Assembly (NCBI GenBank): GCA_020091685.1
Contig: CM034599.1
Coordinates: 32,031,920-32,095,919 of the forward strand
DNA from: Lutjanus erythropterus
Lineage: Eukaryota > Chordata > Actinopteri > Lutjaniformes > Lutjanidae
Direction of reading: 5' to 3'
DNA length: 64,000 bases
The notes under the pieces are model-generated. The model was not told where the DNA came from. It worked only from the letters and a program-made list of their open reading frames with translations, and ran no database searches. Position numbers and translations under genes: made by a program. Below, piece after piece: positions 47,101 through 59,631 of the stretch (positions are counted from its first letter, which is position 1; the number at the start of each line of letters is the position of its first letter).

Positions 47101-50040
47101 AGATATTTTCCTTTTTCTGTCTTTTGATGTTCTAATGCTATCACACTCAGTCGCTAGTTCATTAGATGCCCGTAGCTTACAAATTAGTAACTGCTGCCTA
47201 CAACAGGCCTGTCATCAGTTTTACCTATTATGATTAGGCTATATCACAGTCAGTTTTTGTTGAAACAGTTCCAAGTTATATGTATGTGGTCATAACAATC
47301 GCTTTACATGGACAGAATGAAACCAGTTACAGCAACGGTGGGAAATCAAGTCTTGAATATAATTAAATCTGGGTAATTAACACATGTTGCAGCTTCCACT
47401 GTGCTGATATAAAACCAAACTGTGGTGCTTCATTTCATTTTTCACAGTAGACTCATACTGCACATCAACCACACTGAGACATTCATCATTTACCAGCCTG
47501 CTGTTGACATATTAATCAACAGGTTTTTCATCAATATCCCGTATTCGATGTCCCCTGTCATCACTGTCATCTTAACCAGAAGAGGCGTCAGCCACAGGAA
47601 GGCTTATTCTCAGCCTAATTGACTGAAGCCATTCGAGATCATTTGAGGCTAACCACACTTTCTCACAATGAGGTTTTGATGAGCTCAAATCAATGGTAGG
47701 CAGGGGGAGAGCGTTGCATGTAGTGCTCATTAATTCAATCTTCATACATCCCAGATGCTTGAGTCAGAATAAGAAGAACAGGAAGGCTATTGATCTTTCT
47801 CTGGCGCTTGGCCAGACAACACAGCGAGTCTGCATTTTCAGTTTTAAAAGAACAAAAAAAACACATAACGACCCCCTCTAAATGTTCCATCTTAACAGCG
47901 TAATACATTTTTATCATCTGCAGGCTCGGTTGGCTCTAACGCTGGCCACAATCTAGAAACTCCACCTTGTGCACTGAAATGATTTGCATAACTCAGGGGA
48001 AAAGAAGCATTCACATTACTGTACAATGGCTTTAGAAATTTGGAAAGGCCATAATTTAGATCTTGTTTGTGCTCTCAAAATAGCATGCAGATGACTTTGC
48101 AAGCACAGAGCCAAACAAGGAAGGCACAAATATCTCTGTCTGTTAGCAGTGGATAGAGGACTTCATTTTAAAAAATGCTCCATATTCATTATGGGAGACA
48201 ATTATTTCTTGAAGTACATTATTTTTTTTAGCGTTTGAATATGGGGCTTCCAGTCTGTAACGGCATTAGCACAGTCTCATTTCAACAATAGAGTATCTTT
48301 TCTTTCTGTCCACAGCGAGTGTATCTTTCTGTTGTACAGTAATCTGGCTCCTTGAGGCTTTCTTTCCTGGCTCTTCACATATCTGCACAAGGCTATGCCA
48401 GCGAGTGGAACTGTTTAATTTACCAAGGGCCTTAAGATAATATTTACATAAGCAGTGTTGAAAAGAAACCTTGCAAGCCCTTAGGTTATTAACGGTAATT
48501 ATGCTTCATAAACCAATGCCCTTCCCTTGCCAAACACACTTACAGGCCCTGCGGCTCTTATTTGAAGTTTGTGAGCTTGATCACAGGGAAGGGAACCACG
48601 TAGATATACAGATTAAGAGTCAGCAACATCCACCCACTTACCGGCTTAAAAGAGGACAGTGTTACTGGGTGTATTCAGGCACATCAAAGCCTGGTTGTGC
48701 TATGAATGGAGTGATACATTGTCTGAGCGATGGGATGTGACAGCGCAGATACAGACTGTCGCTGACATGCCTTCCATCCTGGATTAACAGTGAGTCAGGC
48801 TGCGAGGAGTTTGCTTCCTCGCTGCGCCTCTGGAAGCGAGCCAAGCTAAAATAACTTGTCCCACCCCACACACTCCCACCCCTACAACATACTTCACTCA
48901 ATGTTTATTTGCACTGAGAGTCATGACTAGGAGAAGCCTCTTCTCCCCTCACTTCAGGTTTTTGTACATAAAAAGGTTTTCTTGGAAAGCGTGAAAGTGA
49001 GAACCAGGGGTTCTTTTAAAATTCTGGATGGTGTCTCTCCAACTTTTACTGCAAAGTTTACTGCAACATAAAGTTTAAGAGATGACCGACCGACTGAGTG
49101 GACTAAGGTGCGTGTCATGTGAGCGGGACATCTTCAGTTTGACTGCTAGTATGTCTTAGAAGGCCTTAATATTAATACAGTAATATGTACTTAGAGGGTA
49201 ATATTTACTGGGGCGACAAATTTACCTGTCGATTAAACTGACATTTTAATTTTCTAAAGAGCAAGAAAGCGCTCAAAATTGAGCACAGGTTATCAATCAA
49301 AAAAAAACAAAAAAAAAACAAAAAAACACTGGCTGTAAAAATATTGCACGTGTTAAGACCCATTTCACAGTTAATCACATTCTTCAGTTACTGAATCACA
49401 TCTTAAATGCAGAGAAAATGTGTAGCACTTAGTGCCTTGTGTTATGATCATTGCATGTTATCCTATAAAACATTAAAACAACTTGCTACGTGCATTTTCT
49501 TCACAAACAGAGCAGGATCATAACGTCCACTGGTAAACAATGTCGTACTGGTTTTCTGAATGTGTTTGACGTTAGCAGTGCTAGCACCAGCAGCCTGCTG
49601 TCTGTGCAGGTTAACATCCACGTGCCTGTGCTAAATGTGATTACACATTGCTCTTAGCCATTTTATCTTGACACAGCCGACATATTGCTTCTCCAGGCTG
49701 GTTTTATGTGATATTATCTTTGTCCCAATTTCTGCTTTCGACCTTGTTGCAGTGCAACTTCCAGCTATTATTGCAGGGAGAAGGGGGCTGCCAGACCTGG
49801 TTAGTGGTTGATGTTTGCGTAACATCTTCAAAGTAATACTTAACCAGTCTTGTACATTAAAAGAATTACAGACTTGCATTTCTGGGCTGACTAGCAATAG
49901 TAGGAACGTTCAGTTGTTTAGTGGTGCACATCCCTAATATTTACCAGATTCACTCCGTGTAGAGTGTCAGCCTGCTAGCATTTTCAAATACAACTGTAGT
50001 TTACAGAAATCAACGTTAAGTAAAAGACTTATTAACAATT
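44165..50040. other. no supported gene
   Basis: Long AT-rich stretch. The longest frame (46054-46557, 167 codons) is Ser/Cys/His-rich with no domain, spans TG-rich sequence and looks random. An A-rich (A7-9 C)n run lies at 49298-49328. A pyrimidine-rich patch at 45370-45425 precedes a short frame without domain. No clear element ends. Confidence 0.4.
49298..49328. repeat. (A)nC A-rich simple repeat
   Basis: Runs of 7-9 A separated by single C; possibly an old retroposon tail, but no body is visible beside it. Confidence 0.75.
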
Positions 50041-50049
50041 TGACCCCAT

Positions 50050-50415
50050 TGTGATGCTAGATGAAAAGCCAGAGGAGCAACAGAGTCATGAGAATTTATT
50101 CTTTAGAGACTACAGTACCCAAGTCATGCCAATCTAGTTATCAAGATAGTTGTCAAGATAGTCAAAACCAAAGACGTCAACCTCATAGTGACGCCAGAGA
50201 AAAAGTCAGGGATCACCAAAAGGTTCAGGAATCATCCTACAGGAGTTATGAATGTTTGAACAACATTTTGTGTGATGGTGGCGCTAGGCGGAAACTCAGG
50301 GGATCATCAAAGTCTTGACGATTCATGCATGAATGTGTCAAAGTTCATTGCAATCCATTCAACAACTGTTAAGACATTTTAGCTGGACCAATGTGATGGA
50401 CGAGCCCACTGACAA
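50050..50415 (-). repeat. teleost interspersed repeat, inverted copy
   Basis: Reverse strand of the 40955 family: CTAGATGAAAAGCCAGAGG, GGGATCACCAAAAGGTTC, AATCATCCTACAGGAGTTAT, TTCATTGCAATCCATTCAAC and AACTGTTAAGACATTTTAGC. The frame at 50061-50318 is a by-product. Confidence 0.55.
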
Positions 50416-51224
50416 AAATACTAAACAGAAAACTTTTTTAATTACCGCAGCATTTTGTCCATCCAACATTACATGCAGATGCTTCACCAGATACTTAAGT
50501 ATCTTTGAGTATCTACTGTATAAGATAAGAAAGAAAGATAATAAAGTAACGACGATCTCAAATGCAATACAAAAAGCAATAGAGATAAGAATGAATGTGT
50601 ATATTTATCTGAATGTGGGTGCACCTGTTTACATGCAGCTGCTATTTATCGACGCCCTGTTAAAGATCAGTACATGTGGTGGTAGCCTTTTCCTTGATAG
50701 CAAGCCATGAGTCACTAACACTGCTACTGTAGATCTTTCTATGCTGCGAGTGTAAAGCCTTGAATTGAGAGCTGATGAATAGGCAGGGAAGGCTCTTATC
50801 AGGGGCAGCTGCGAGAGTCATTTATCAGTGGAGAATAATGGAAGCGAAAGGAGATGAGTGGAGCAGTCGGCCTATTGCTCCACAGTATAATAGGCCTACA
50901 TATTCTCAGTGTCCTGGAATAACTCTGTATCTCCATCTTTGTCACTCCTGGCATTGTGCGCTACTTGCAGAACAGGTATCAAGAGCCAAGAATCTGCCAT
51001 AAGAAAAAAAATGTTTCACAACTCCAGGGACAGTGTGTGAAAAGGGTAATTATATACTTTGCACTGCGGTTGTTGTTGGAACAATGGACATTGTCTAAAA
51101 CACAGCATCAGAATTGCAGTGAGGTCATTTCAGTTGTGAATTTATAGCATATGTCCAGGAATTCATCTTGACGCCACATTTATAACCTAGAACCAAAACT
51201 AACTGAAAGGAGAATTGAGTAATA
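50416..51224. other. no supported gene
   Basis: AT-rich sequence; frames at 50333-51147 have no domain. Confidence 0.45.
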
Positions 51225-51226
51225 TA

Positions 51227-52225
51227 CATTGCCTGGCCAAAACCAAAGTCACACATTCTAATATTTCATTGGACCACCTTTAACTTTGATTACAGCATGC
51301 ATTCACCATGCCATTGTTTCAATAAGCTTATGCAATGTCACAACAATTATTTCTGTCCAGAGTTGCATTAGTTTTTTGCCAAGATCTTGTATTGATGATG
51401 GGAAAGTTGGACCGCTGTGTAAAGTCTTCTCCAGTACATCCCAAACACTCTCAGTGGGGTTCAGGTCTGGACTCTGTGGTGGCCAATCCATGTGCAAAAA
51501 TGATGTCTCATGGCGTTGTCATCTTGGAATATGCCCGTGCCATCAGGGAAGAAAAAATGCTGATAGAAAAACCTGGTCATTCAGTATATTCAAGTACTGA
51601 GCTGACCTCATTTTTTGGGCACATACCGTTGCTGAACCTCGACCTGATCAACTGAAGCAACCCCAGGTCATAACACTGCCCCCGCAGGCTTGTACAGTAT
51701 CACTCTGGAACAGTGTAAATCTGAATTCATCAGACCACATGACCTTTTTCCATCACTCCGGAGTCCAATCTTTATGCTCCCTAGCAAACTGAAGCCTGTT
51801 TTTCCTATTAGCCTCACTGATAAGTAGTTTTCTTAAGGCTATACAGCTATTTAGTCCAAATCCCTTGAGTTCTCTTCACATTGTCTGTGTTGAAATGCTC
51901 TTACTTTCACTATTAAACATAGTCATGAGTTCTACTGTTGATTTTTTTTTTTATCTATTTTAATCAAATGTTTAATTGATCATGATCATTCAATATTTTT
52001 TTCCAAACAAATTTCTTCCTTGAAGATGATAGTTCACCACTATCTTTCCAATAATTTAACCCTTCTGAAACAGAGTAAGATCAGAAGCTACTCACTGCAT
52101 CAATTAGGGTTAAATAATTTGTTGTCAGCTGAAACGTATTAATCACTGCAGTAATTATCCAATGAAAGGCTCTTACCTGTTTGCTTAGTTAAATCCAGGT
52201 GGTGACTTTTCTTGGCCAGGCAGTG
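51227..52225 (-). mobile_element. Tc1-like transposon with decayed DDE transposase
   Basis: Inverted ends CATTGCCTGGCCAAAACCAA and (minus strand) CACTGCCTGGCCAAGAAAAG are bordered by TA at 51225-51226 and 52226-52227. Minus-strand pieces in shifting frames include GVMEKGHVV/WSDEF-like text at about 51770-51740 (first Asp), FQDDNAMRHH near 51535-51505 (second Asp), and DWPPQSPDLNPTESVWDVLE (final Glu) at 51497-51435, continuing to LHKLIETMAW. Stops and frameshifts separate these. The N-terminal DNA-binding half is not recognisable. At 999 bp the element is shortened. It is of a different subfamily from the one at 11339, judging by its ends. Confidence 0.9.
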
Positions 52226-52227
52226 TA

Positions 52228-53344
52228 TTTACTGTACCGAATCATAACATGACCGCGATTTGTCATCAGAGATTAAGGAAACAAGTTGAAATGCTGGTTT
52301 CTCCGACAACAACGTGACATCCAAGATTTTGTTCTTTAAAATTTGCATTCCGGTGCAGAACGTCTGTTTTTATTTGACCCTTTTATGTTCATTCACTTTA
52401 GATAGAGCTAAAATTAATGCTGAATGTTCACCAAATGAGTTAGTGTTTCTTTATGAGTCGTAAGATTTCTTTAATAATCTTTTAGATGGAGTAGATATTT
52501 ATAACAGTTAATTTGAGCAATATGTTAATGGAGTCTAGCAGAGCAGTGGGCTTTTGTTTTCAGGATAACAACCTACGTCTTACATATTGCTCCTTTACAG
52601 ATACATATGAAATGATGTAAACAAGAGAAAATCACTGGGAAATATAACATCTTGTCTATAAGGTCTCTAACGCACAAATCTTAGACATGGTAGTTAAAAA
52701 GGGCCACATAAAAAGATAATCAAATGCAGCCTTTCGAACAGTGTTTTAAGCCAGGCTGTTAATATAAGCTTGCACTGGCTTTCATTAGGCAGTTCCTGCA
52801 AACACATTTTTATACCACTTTTGGTGATGATTTCATCCAACACCTCTGAGTGTTCCAAGTGCATAACACTGCAGTTATTAGTAGAGGGAAATTTACACAC
52901 TTTGGGGGTGTTCATCAAACTATAAGGAGCTCTGGTGTGCTCTCTGCAAACACAATTTATACCTGACTCAGCAATGACTCAGAACTTTCCAAGTGGTAAA
53001 CTCACAGTCTGACGAGGCCCTGCCCCCTTCAGCTCAGTGAGGAGCTTCAGCGCCGGGCAAGATTTCTCTACTGTATGTGCTTTTGGAAGAGTGCCATCAA
53101 CACATCCCCAGTGATCCCAGAGATACGCTCTGTGGTTTACATGTCCCTGCGGTTGACTGCAGTTGTAAATCCAGCTGCTCACTTGTAACTTTCTTCAGCA
53201 TCTTTGTCCCAGGATGCAACTGCATTCACCTGCTCTGTGGTCTCTTACTGGTGTCTTATTTTATGCTTCTCTTACATTTTCTCAACACACAGCGACATTT
53301 CTGCAGTTATACTGTGGCCATTATATTATATTGACTCATGACGA
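52228..53344. other. no supported gene
   Basis: Frames around 52694-53334 on both strands have no domain. AT-rich to 52700, more balanced afterwards. Confidence 0.45.
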
Positions 53345-54200
53345 TTAAAGGTATAGTCCGGATTTTTGAATTGGGGCTGTATGAGGTACCTGTCCATAGT
53401 TCTGAGAAGCAGCAGTGTGTTTTGTTTTTTTTTGTTTTGTTTTTTTTAAAGGGTTAGTTTGGATTCACTGAAGTCACACAACAACACAAACAAACTGACT
53501 GATCGAGGCAATGATAGAGCAGCAACTGCCATCTTTTTGTGCCATCTGGGTTTGTGTCAAAGGAGTTGGTTGGCTTTCAAGTGACTCGTACAAGGGCGTA
53601 TATAATGGCGGTTTCCCATTGGAAAGGGCTGTTTAGTGGCAAGGTAAAGCAGTGAAAAAATTCAAAATATAGCGTACATTTAAACGGCCAAAATGTAAAT
53701 TCTGCCACCAGGGGTCTCGCTCGCATTCAGACAAAAACAAGATGTAGACTGAAGTGGTGTAGGATGAGTGCTGGGCAGATTACTCAGGAAGTGTAATATG
53801 TTACTTTTAACTTATTACTCCTTTAAAAATTTATATTATTTTACTTATTAATTGGTATTAGAAGTAATTACTTAAGTCAGTCATTATATTATTACTATGC
53901 CCAGCACAGTGTAGGATCATGGGTCTTCACTTTACATAACCATGATAGCTGATGAAAATCTATCTGACGTGACTCAGCCAGAAATCATGTTTATGAACAA
54001 AGTTTTCCATGGATGGAAATATCTCTATGTCTAGCATTTTAGCAGTTAAACTTAGCATTTTAATGTGTAAATGTTACACAACATAGTTTAAACTGAGTTC
54101 TTTAGGTGAGCCTTTTTTAGGTGGCTAAAATACATTTTTCTGCTGACCCTGTTCACAGCAGTACATTGCTTAGCTTCCTGTACCACTACTCCAGCTGCCT
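53345..54200 (+). repeat. composite repeat family, copy C
   Basis: Starts TTAAAGGTATAGTCCGG, then GGGGCTGTATGAGGTACC and a T-rich stretch. It continues GAAGTCACACAACAACAC, GATAGAGCAGCAACTG, CATTGGAAAGGGCTGT, AAGCAGTGAAAAAATTC, CATCTGACG-type text near 53965, and CAGTACATTGCTTAGC at 54162. It shares blocks with 34170-34958, 14641-14990 and 38330-38620. A younger MITE is nested at 53766-53909. Confidence 0.6.
53766..53909. mobile_element. 144-bp hAT-like MITE nested in another repeat
   Basis: Ends GAGTGCTGGGCAG and (inverted) CTGTGCTGGGCATAG share a perfect GTGCTGGGCA core. The 8-bp TGTAGGAT occurs exactly on both sides (53758-53765 and 53910-53917). The paralogous repeat at 38330-38620 runs through the same position without the insert. 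The AT-rich interior has no coding capacity. Confidence 0.9.
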
Positions 54201-56926
54201 CTCAACTAGGGGTGTACCAGTCTAATGTATCTGTACTGTAACTAATACACACTGACTATGGTCCAATGAGAGCACTTAACCTTTACAGTTGGTTTGGATT
54301 CAGAAACTGATGCAAATGTTAAAAACAGGTGTATGATTGATGAACCAAGCATCAGGTTACAGTCTTAATTAGTCCCAGTGTTCTGTGTATGCAGACGTGC
54401 CCACAAGTATACAAACATTTCAGGGATACCTCTTGACAGCATGTGGGTTCTAGAGGGAATTAAACCCCCAGATTAGTATTTGTGCCACTCAGTATGTACA
54501 GTGCTGCTGCACATCACTACATGTCCTCGTATGAACTCTCCTCTGAACTGTATTATTCTGCACAGCAGAAGAACACTAGATCCCAAAGCCTCTTATCAGC
54601 AAACTTGCTGCCAGTCATGAGTTATTGCCTGTGTCGAGGACGGACACTATTGCTGCAAAAATAATGGACACAGTCTAGTTTTTATTTAATGGATGACGTC
54701 TTCAGACTTATAACGATGTCTGTCTGTGTGAAACTTGAATTGTTGGCTTGTGATGTGAAATGCGTTGCTTACAACTCAAGATGCGCCAAACCTAGCAGGA
54801 GAAAAGATGCCAAAAGGCTTATGTCTTTTTTTTTTTTTGTCTTGTTTGATCAGTTCATCAGATCAGGATCCAATAGATGGCAAAAATAATGTTTAATTAG
54901 TAAGGACATCTGTGCAAAGGGCATCAACCCAAAGGCTCTGTGATGCATCAAGGTTACTAAAGAGATCAGAGAACAGTTCCAAAAAATAAAATGGAAATAA
55001 AACCGTGTTTTCCATCTTAACTTTTAACTACATCCATTAAATCTGCACTTTGTTTCCCTGGTGCAGGTTAAGACTAAAGAACATATTGTTGAGGACATGG
55101 ACCTGCAAGTGGGGCTATTAGACTTGTATTTTCCTCTTGCTTGCTTAATAAACCCTCCTCTGCCATATGATTTAGTGGTGTGAACCCACCAAGGCAGTCT
55201 ATCTAAACACCATTAATCAAGTTCCTATGCACTAGCAAGGCAGCTATAAGTGCCCACTTAGGCCTTTTCTATAGGAGGTAAAGAGGGCAGGGAGGTGGTC
55301 TTTTGTAAGGAGAAGACTGTCAGCTGTAGTAAACATGAACACAACAGCTGGAACATAAACAGCTGCGCACATACAAGCCAATTTTTATAAGAGCTCACCA
55401 AGGTAAAATACACACCAAAAGCGTGCACATACTCTCTCTCTCTCCTCCTGGACGCGATCGCACAATGCACCAAGATAATGGCCGCCGGCTGCTGCTGTCG
55501 GAGGCCTGCTGCTTCATTGTTGCAGCCTCAGCAGCTCGTGCGCGGGGGCCTCTCAGAGGAACAGCCCGTCTGAAGGGAGCAGCTTTCAGAGAGGCGGCAG
55601 CGACAGGCAGAGAGCCGGTTGCCCTCACAGCCAGAGCAGCCATGTCTCCACTTTGTGCTCAAACAGGAGTCATTTGTAGCGAGCTGTTTGCATAGCAGGG
55701 AGACAAGGAACAGCCCTGTCCCTGCTGAAACTGTGTCCTCGTATAGATGTCTGGAGGCCTGAGAAGAGAGCTACGCTTTGCAGTGAATGAATGTTAATGA
55801 GGCAAAATTCAGTTATTGATGATCATGAGCAGAAAACCATCTGGTGTTTCTGACACAATATTAATTACGCAAAAGGTGACGATCTTGAAGTTTGGGAATG
55901 ATTCATGTTTCCAGCTTTTCAAAAAGCAGCAAGACTAACGTCATAATTCTTAGATCATCGTGTGCAAGAATAGAACAACAGACCTGCAACACTTGTAATG
56001 CATTCGTGTCATCACTTTGCACGTTTAAAGGTACATGTTATCCCATACAGCTGTGGACTGTTAATAGCAGATGCTTCATGTAAGTAGAACACAGACATCA
56101 GCTCTAACAATCAGTGTCAGCAGAGAGCAGAACAGACTGCAAACTAATTCACTGGTCCTGATACCTGCTGCTAGCTGGCATTAGCGACTTGGCAGGTACA
56201 GACATGCTGATCAAAGTAGAATCTGTTTGCTCCATCACACTTCTTATATTCATAATGCCTCATAAAAGAGAGTTCACATAAGAGTCTTCTGTTCCTCTAG
56301 TAGATGCAACCTTCTGAGTCACTGCAAGATAGCCAGAGCTACCTGAAGTCAGGCGGAGTGTTGCAAACGCCGGTGTTGTGTGTTTCTCAGTTGATGCTGC
56401 TGCAATCAGACTTTAGCCCACCTTGAGAAATAGACTCCTTTTCCTGTTTTTTTCCTGTTCAGAACCACTAGTTCACAGGAATGCGGTGACTGAAGTTAGC
56501 TAATGTAGCATCTTCTTTGCTTTTTTTTTTACGTTTTAACTGTTTGAAGTAACTATTTATTTTATCTAAACAACATTTCACCATTTCACTCAAGTCATTT
56601 GGAAGTTTCTGAATTATGTATTTGCCTCATCCTGAAATGCAGTGGAGTCAAAAGTACAATATTTGTCTTTGAAATGTAGTGTAAAATAGTTTTGGTATTC
56701 TGAATGGAGCACATTCTGATTAAGACTAAGTGCTGCTAGTAAGTTACCATAACTTCTACAGCATTCTTGTTAAAACGGGATAGTTTTATAATGATATTGT
56801 ATTGGGTTGTACATAGAATTGGGAAAATGTATTATATTTTTACTGTATTGGTTTTATATAGAATTGGGAAAGCTGAACAAATAGGTGTTCCTACTCCTTT
56901 TCGAACATATAGGATTTAATTTATGT
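54201..56926. other. no assignable gene; CpG-rich block at 55410-55700
   Basis: Mostly AT-rich. 54205-54235 (AGGGGTGTACCAGTCTAATG) is a short repeat-like terminus. 56797-56872 holds an imperfect direct repeat around ATAGAATTGGGAAA. The CpG-rich block is listed separately. Confidence 0.45.
55410..55700. promoter_or_regulatory. CpG-rich block, candidate promoter or first exon
   Basis: Clear rise in GC and CpG (GGACGCGATCGCAC, GGCCGCCGGC, GTGCGCGGGGGCC) in an otherwise AT-rich region. AAGATAATGGCCGCCGG resembles a YY1-type site with a two-base expansion. Open frames exist on both strands: minus-strand ATG at 55643 with an Ala/Arg-rich start, plus-strand ATG at 55423. Neither shows a domain. A first exon or promoter on either strand is possible but unproven. 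Confidence 0.3.
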
Positions 56927-58200
56927 TGCTTCAGTATTTGCCTGTTGAGTTTGCTTTATAGTTTTAATGTTTATTGGACTTTCTGTGTTTTTATTTATTT
57001 ATTTATTTCTATTGTTTTATTTAGTTTTCTTTTTAACATGTTGGAAATACAGAATTTTCATTAATTCTTTAATTCCAGAATGAAATTTTCGTATCGTTTC
57101 ATCTCTAGATACATGTGGATCGTATGTACATGATGTATGAGATATAATCAATACTATACATATGATAAACACAGTTGGTGGATAAAAAGTACGTATGTAG
57201 TAGAGTATGTACTGTTAATATCTGAGGAATTCATGCTTTTTTTGTTATGGGTAATTCTACTGAATTTGTGCAAACTGCTGTCCAACAACCAAAAGACAAA
57301 TTTAATTATCAATTGAAACCCAAAATAATATTTGATACAGCAGCAAGCTTAATTTGTATAAAAACATAATTTTTATTACATGCCTTTGTTAAGTACTTAA
57401 CTCCAATTGGGCAGTTACAGTTTTTTCAGGTCTGTTATTTCTGTATAGCAAACCATTGCTATGATTAACAGACCGTTGTTATTAAAAACAGAATCATTGT
57501 TAAATCACCAAAATCAAAAAATAATAAATTAATAAATTAATATTTTGTGTCATATTTTTGATTTTTTTGTAAATAACCATATATCAAGTAGGATAATGTA
57601 GAGTGAGCAGGTTGTTATTGTGAAATAAATCATGACAGTATGATGCAGGACCCTGCAGGATAAATGCATTTAGATTGTGTAACAATATAGGACATTTTGG
57701 CCTGATATATAAACAAGACAAAATAAGTGAGTTTAGGCAGAATTCACAGGCTCTCATTTTTTCCTGTCATCAATAAAATTCTTTTTAAAAGGTGTACTAC
57801 AGATATAAATCTTAAATTTTGCATTCATTCTTCAATGGTCTTTAATGTATTTAATAACCCAAAAAAATCTTCCGTGACCCGGAATGACTCATTTGCTGAT
57901 TTGTAGTGTAGTTTCAGTTGGGAGGCAGCTTTCCCAAACCACCATTGTTCAAACCATTGTTTTCTGCAATCAAGCAACCTTTTTAGTGTGTTATGGCAGA
58001 TCCTTTAGTGTTTATGTACAGATCTGGTTCAGAACTGTAACTGACCATGTGCTGATGAGCATCTTTGACATCTAGTCAACAAAACTGACCGATCACTGTT
58101 TGTCCCTGATTTATTCATCAAACAAACCATTTAATGTCAAATGTGACACACAGTGCAGCTTTAAATTCTAAAAACAAATGACCAAGAAACATGACATTAT

Positions 58201-58219
58201 TTTATTTTATTTTTTTATT
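58201..58219 (-). other. polyadenylation signals, gene copy 1
   Basis: Two AATAAA hexamers on the minus strand (58214-58219 and 58201-58206) lie about 23 and 36 bases after the stop codon, implying a very short 3' UTR. Confidence 0.55.
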
Positions 58220-58241
58220 TTTTGATGTACAAAAGTGATGT

Positions 58242-59512
58242 TCATTCATGTGGCTGATGGTGTTTGAATGTGTCTCGCAGATCCAGCTCAGGAAGAGGCG
58301 CCCAGCCCAAGCTCTCAAGAAGACTTCTTCCACTCCTTCTCCTTTCCTGGAGAGTCTTCTTGATGTCTTCTGTGGCCTGTCTTTCTGCTCTGTGTTCCTC
58401 AAGCTGGGCTTCATAGGAATCCTGGTCTTGCTTGATGGTCTTCTTGGCCTCCTGTTCTTTTTCCTGGAGAGTCTTCCTGAGGTCTTCTGTGGCCTGAAGG
58501 AGGGATGATTTTCCTTCTGCCACTCGTTATGATGAGTTTCCAGCTGCTGCTCAACCTTCTGCAGAGCATCTGCAAGTTTTGTTTTCTTGTTTCTGCTCTT
58601 GAAGTTGAGCATAAAGAAAGTCTTTGATTTTCTGTTTCTTCCACCTTCTGCTGCCAGCTGCGGCGCTGAGTCTCCAGCAGACCCTCTGCCTTTTCAGGGC
58701 AGAGAAATCTTCCTGGTGTCTGCTTTTTGTTCCTTCAGCTGGGCTTGATGGGAAGCCTTGACTCGTTCAGTGTCTTTTGTATCCTTTTGTTTAACAAGAC
58801 TCTCCTCCATTTTGTTCACCTTTGCTTGCAGCTTCTGAGCTTGATCCGCTCAAACACAAGATCGGCCTCCAGCTGTTCAGCAGCGAGCCTCAAACTCGCG
58901 GTGTCTTTTTCAAACAGCTGCAACTTAAGGCCATGAGTTGTCTTCTCCATGTTGGTTTCAGCCACGGCACGCAGCTGTTTTTCAACACAGACCTCTAACT
59001 TCATGGCCTCGACTTCGCTTTGGTCCTCGTTCTTTTGGTCATGGCCTCCAACTTGACTTCAAGTTCTTTGGCGTAGGGCGTCTTCTGCTCAAGGTCGCTC
59101 TGAGCTGTCCGCAGCATGAAGCAGATTTTCCTGAGGCGTATTTTCAGAGTCTCAGTGTCTTCCTGTTCAGAGCGGTCATGTTTGGCTGGAGCCGCGTCTA
59201 GCAGGGCTTGCAGTCTACATATTTCACTCTGCATCTGCTCTTTGCTCTTGTTGTCCTCTTGCTTGTCCTGGATCTGATCGATGAGAGCAGTCAGCGAGTC
59301 CACTGGATGTCCAAGTGGAGCCTCTGCTCAGATCGACCCTGGTCAGCCTTGCCTCGCTGTCCTTAACTCGTACCTTATTTCCTCCTCCAGGAATGGAGGT
59401 AGAAATCAAGGCGTCTGGTGGCGAAATCCTTCACTTGATTAGTCTGTTGATGGATCTCAGCGTTGTTTCTCCTCTGCCTCCTCTGCTTTCTCTGACTTTG
59501 TGTTGTTTCCAT
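58242..59512 (-). CDS. coiled-coil protein gene, copy 1 (frame-broken)
   Basis: Single-exon gene of about 1.27 kb (about 420 residues), ATG at 59510-59512 (METTQSQRK), stop at 58242. I cannot assign a family: it is not a canonical intermediate filament and has no membrane segment. Order seen: a basic Gln/Arg-rich start; an aromatic stretch (FYLHS); coils with LTALIDQIQDKQEDNKSK (59303 downward), QALLDAAPAKHDRSEQEDTE, MKLEVCVEKQ (from 59004), LADALQKVEQQLETHHNEWQ (near 58570) and two related heptad blocks, SSLLQATEDLRKTLQEKEQE and AERQATEDIKKTLQE. The C-terminus is DLRDTFKHHQPHE. The reading passes through at least four frame changes, the first after about 45 codons, where CTCCAGGAATGG lacks a G present in copy 2. 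These may be assembly errors or real decay. Minus-strand TATA box upstream and AATAAA downstream. Confidence 0.65.
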
Positions 59513-59620
59513 TGCAACTCGTGCTTGAACTTGTAAAACTTCTTTCCTAACTCGTGACAGTGAAATTCGTGTCTGAATACTCGACAGTGAAAATCGTGTC
59601 TGACGGGTTTGATTCTGAGA

Positions 59621-59631
59621 GGCCTTTTATA
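59621..59631 (-). promoter_or_regulatory. TATA box, gene copy 1
   Basis: TATAAAAGGCC on the minus strand lies about 109 bases upstream of the ATG, consistent with a start site about 30 bases downstream and a 5' UTR of about 80 bases. The same box and spacing occur in copy 2. Confidence 0.6.

Noticed and set aside
58242-59512. Intermediate-filament or myosin-tail identity for the coiled-coil gene
   Set aside because: No recognisable rod-start or rod-end signature motifs of intermediate filaments and no motor domain. Heptads alone do not justify a name.
58242-59536. Plus-strand frames antisense to the coiled-coil gene (for example 58248-58508 and 59315-59536)
   Set aside because: Shadows of the minus-strand coding sequence; Leu/Phe/Ser-rich, as expected for the complement of Glu/Lys/Gln codons.
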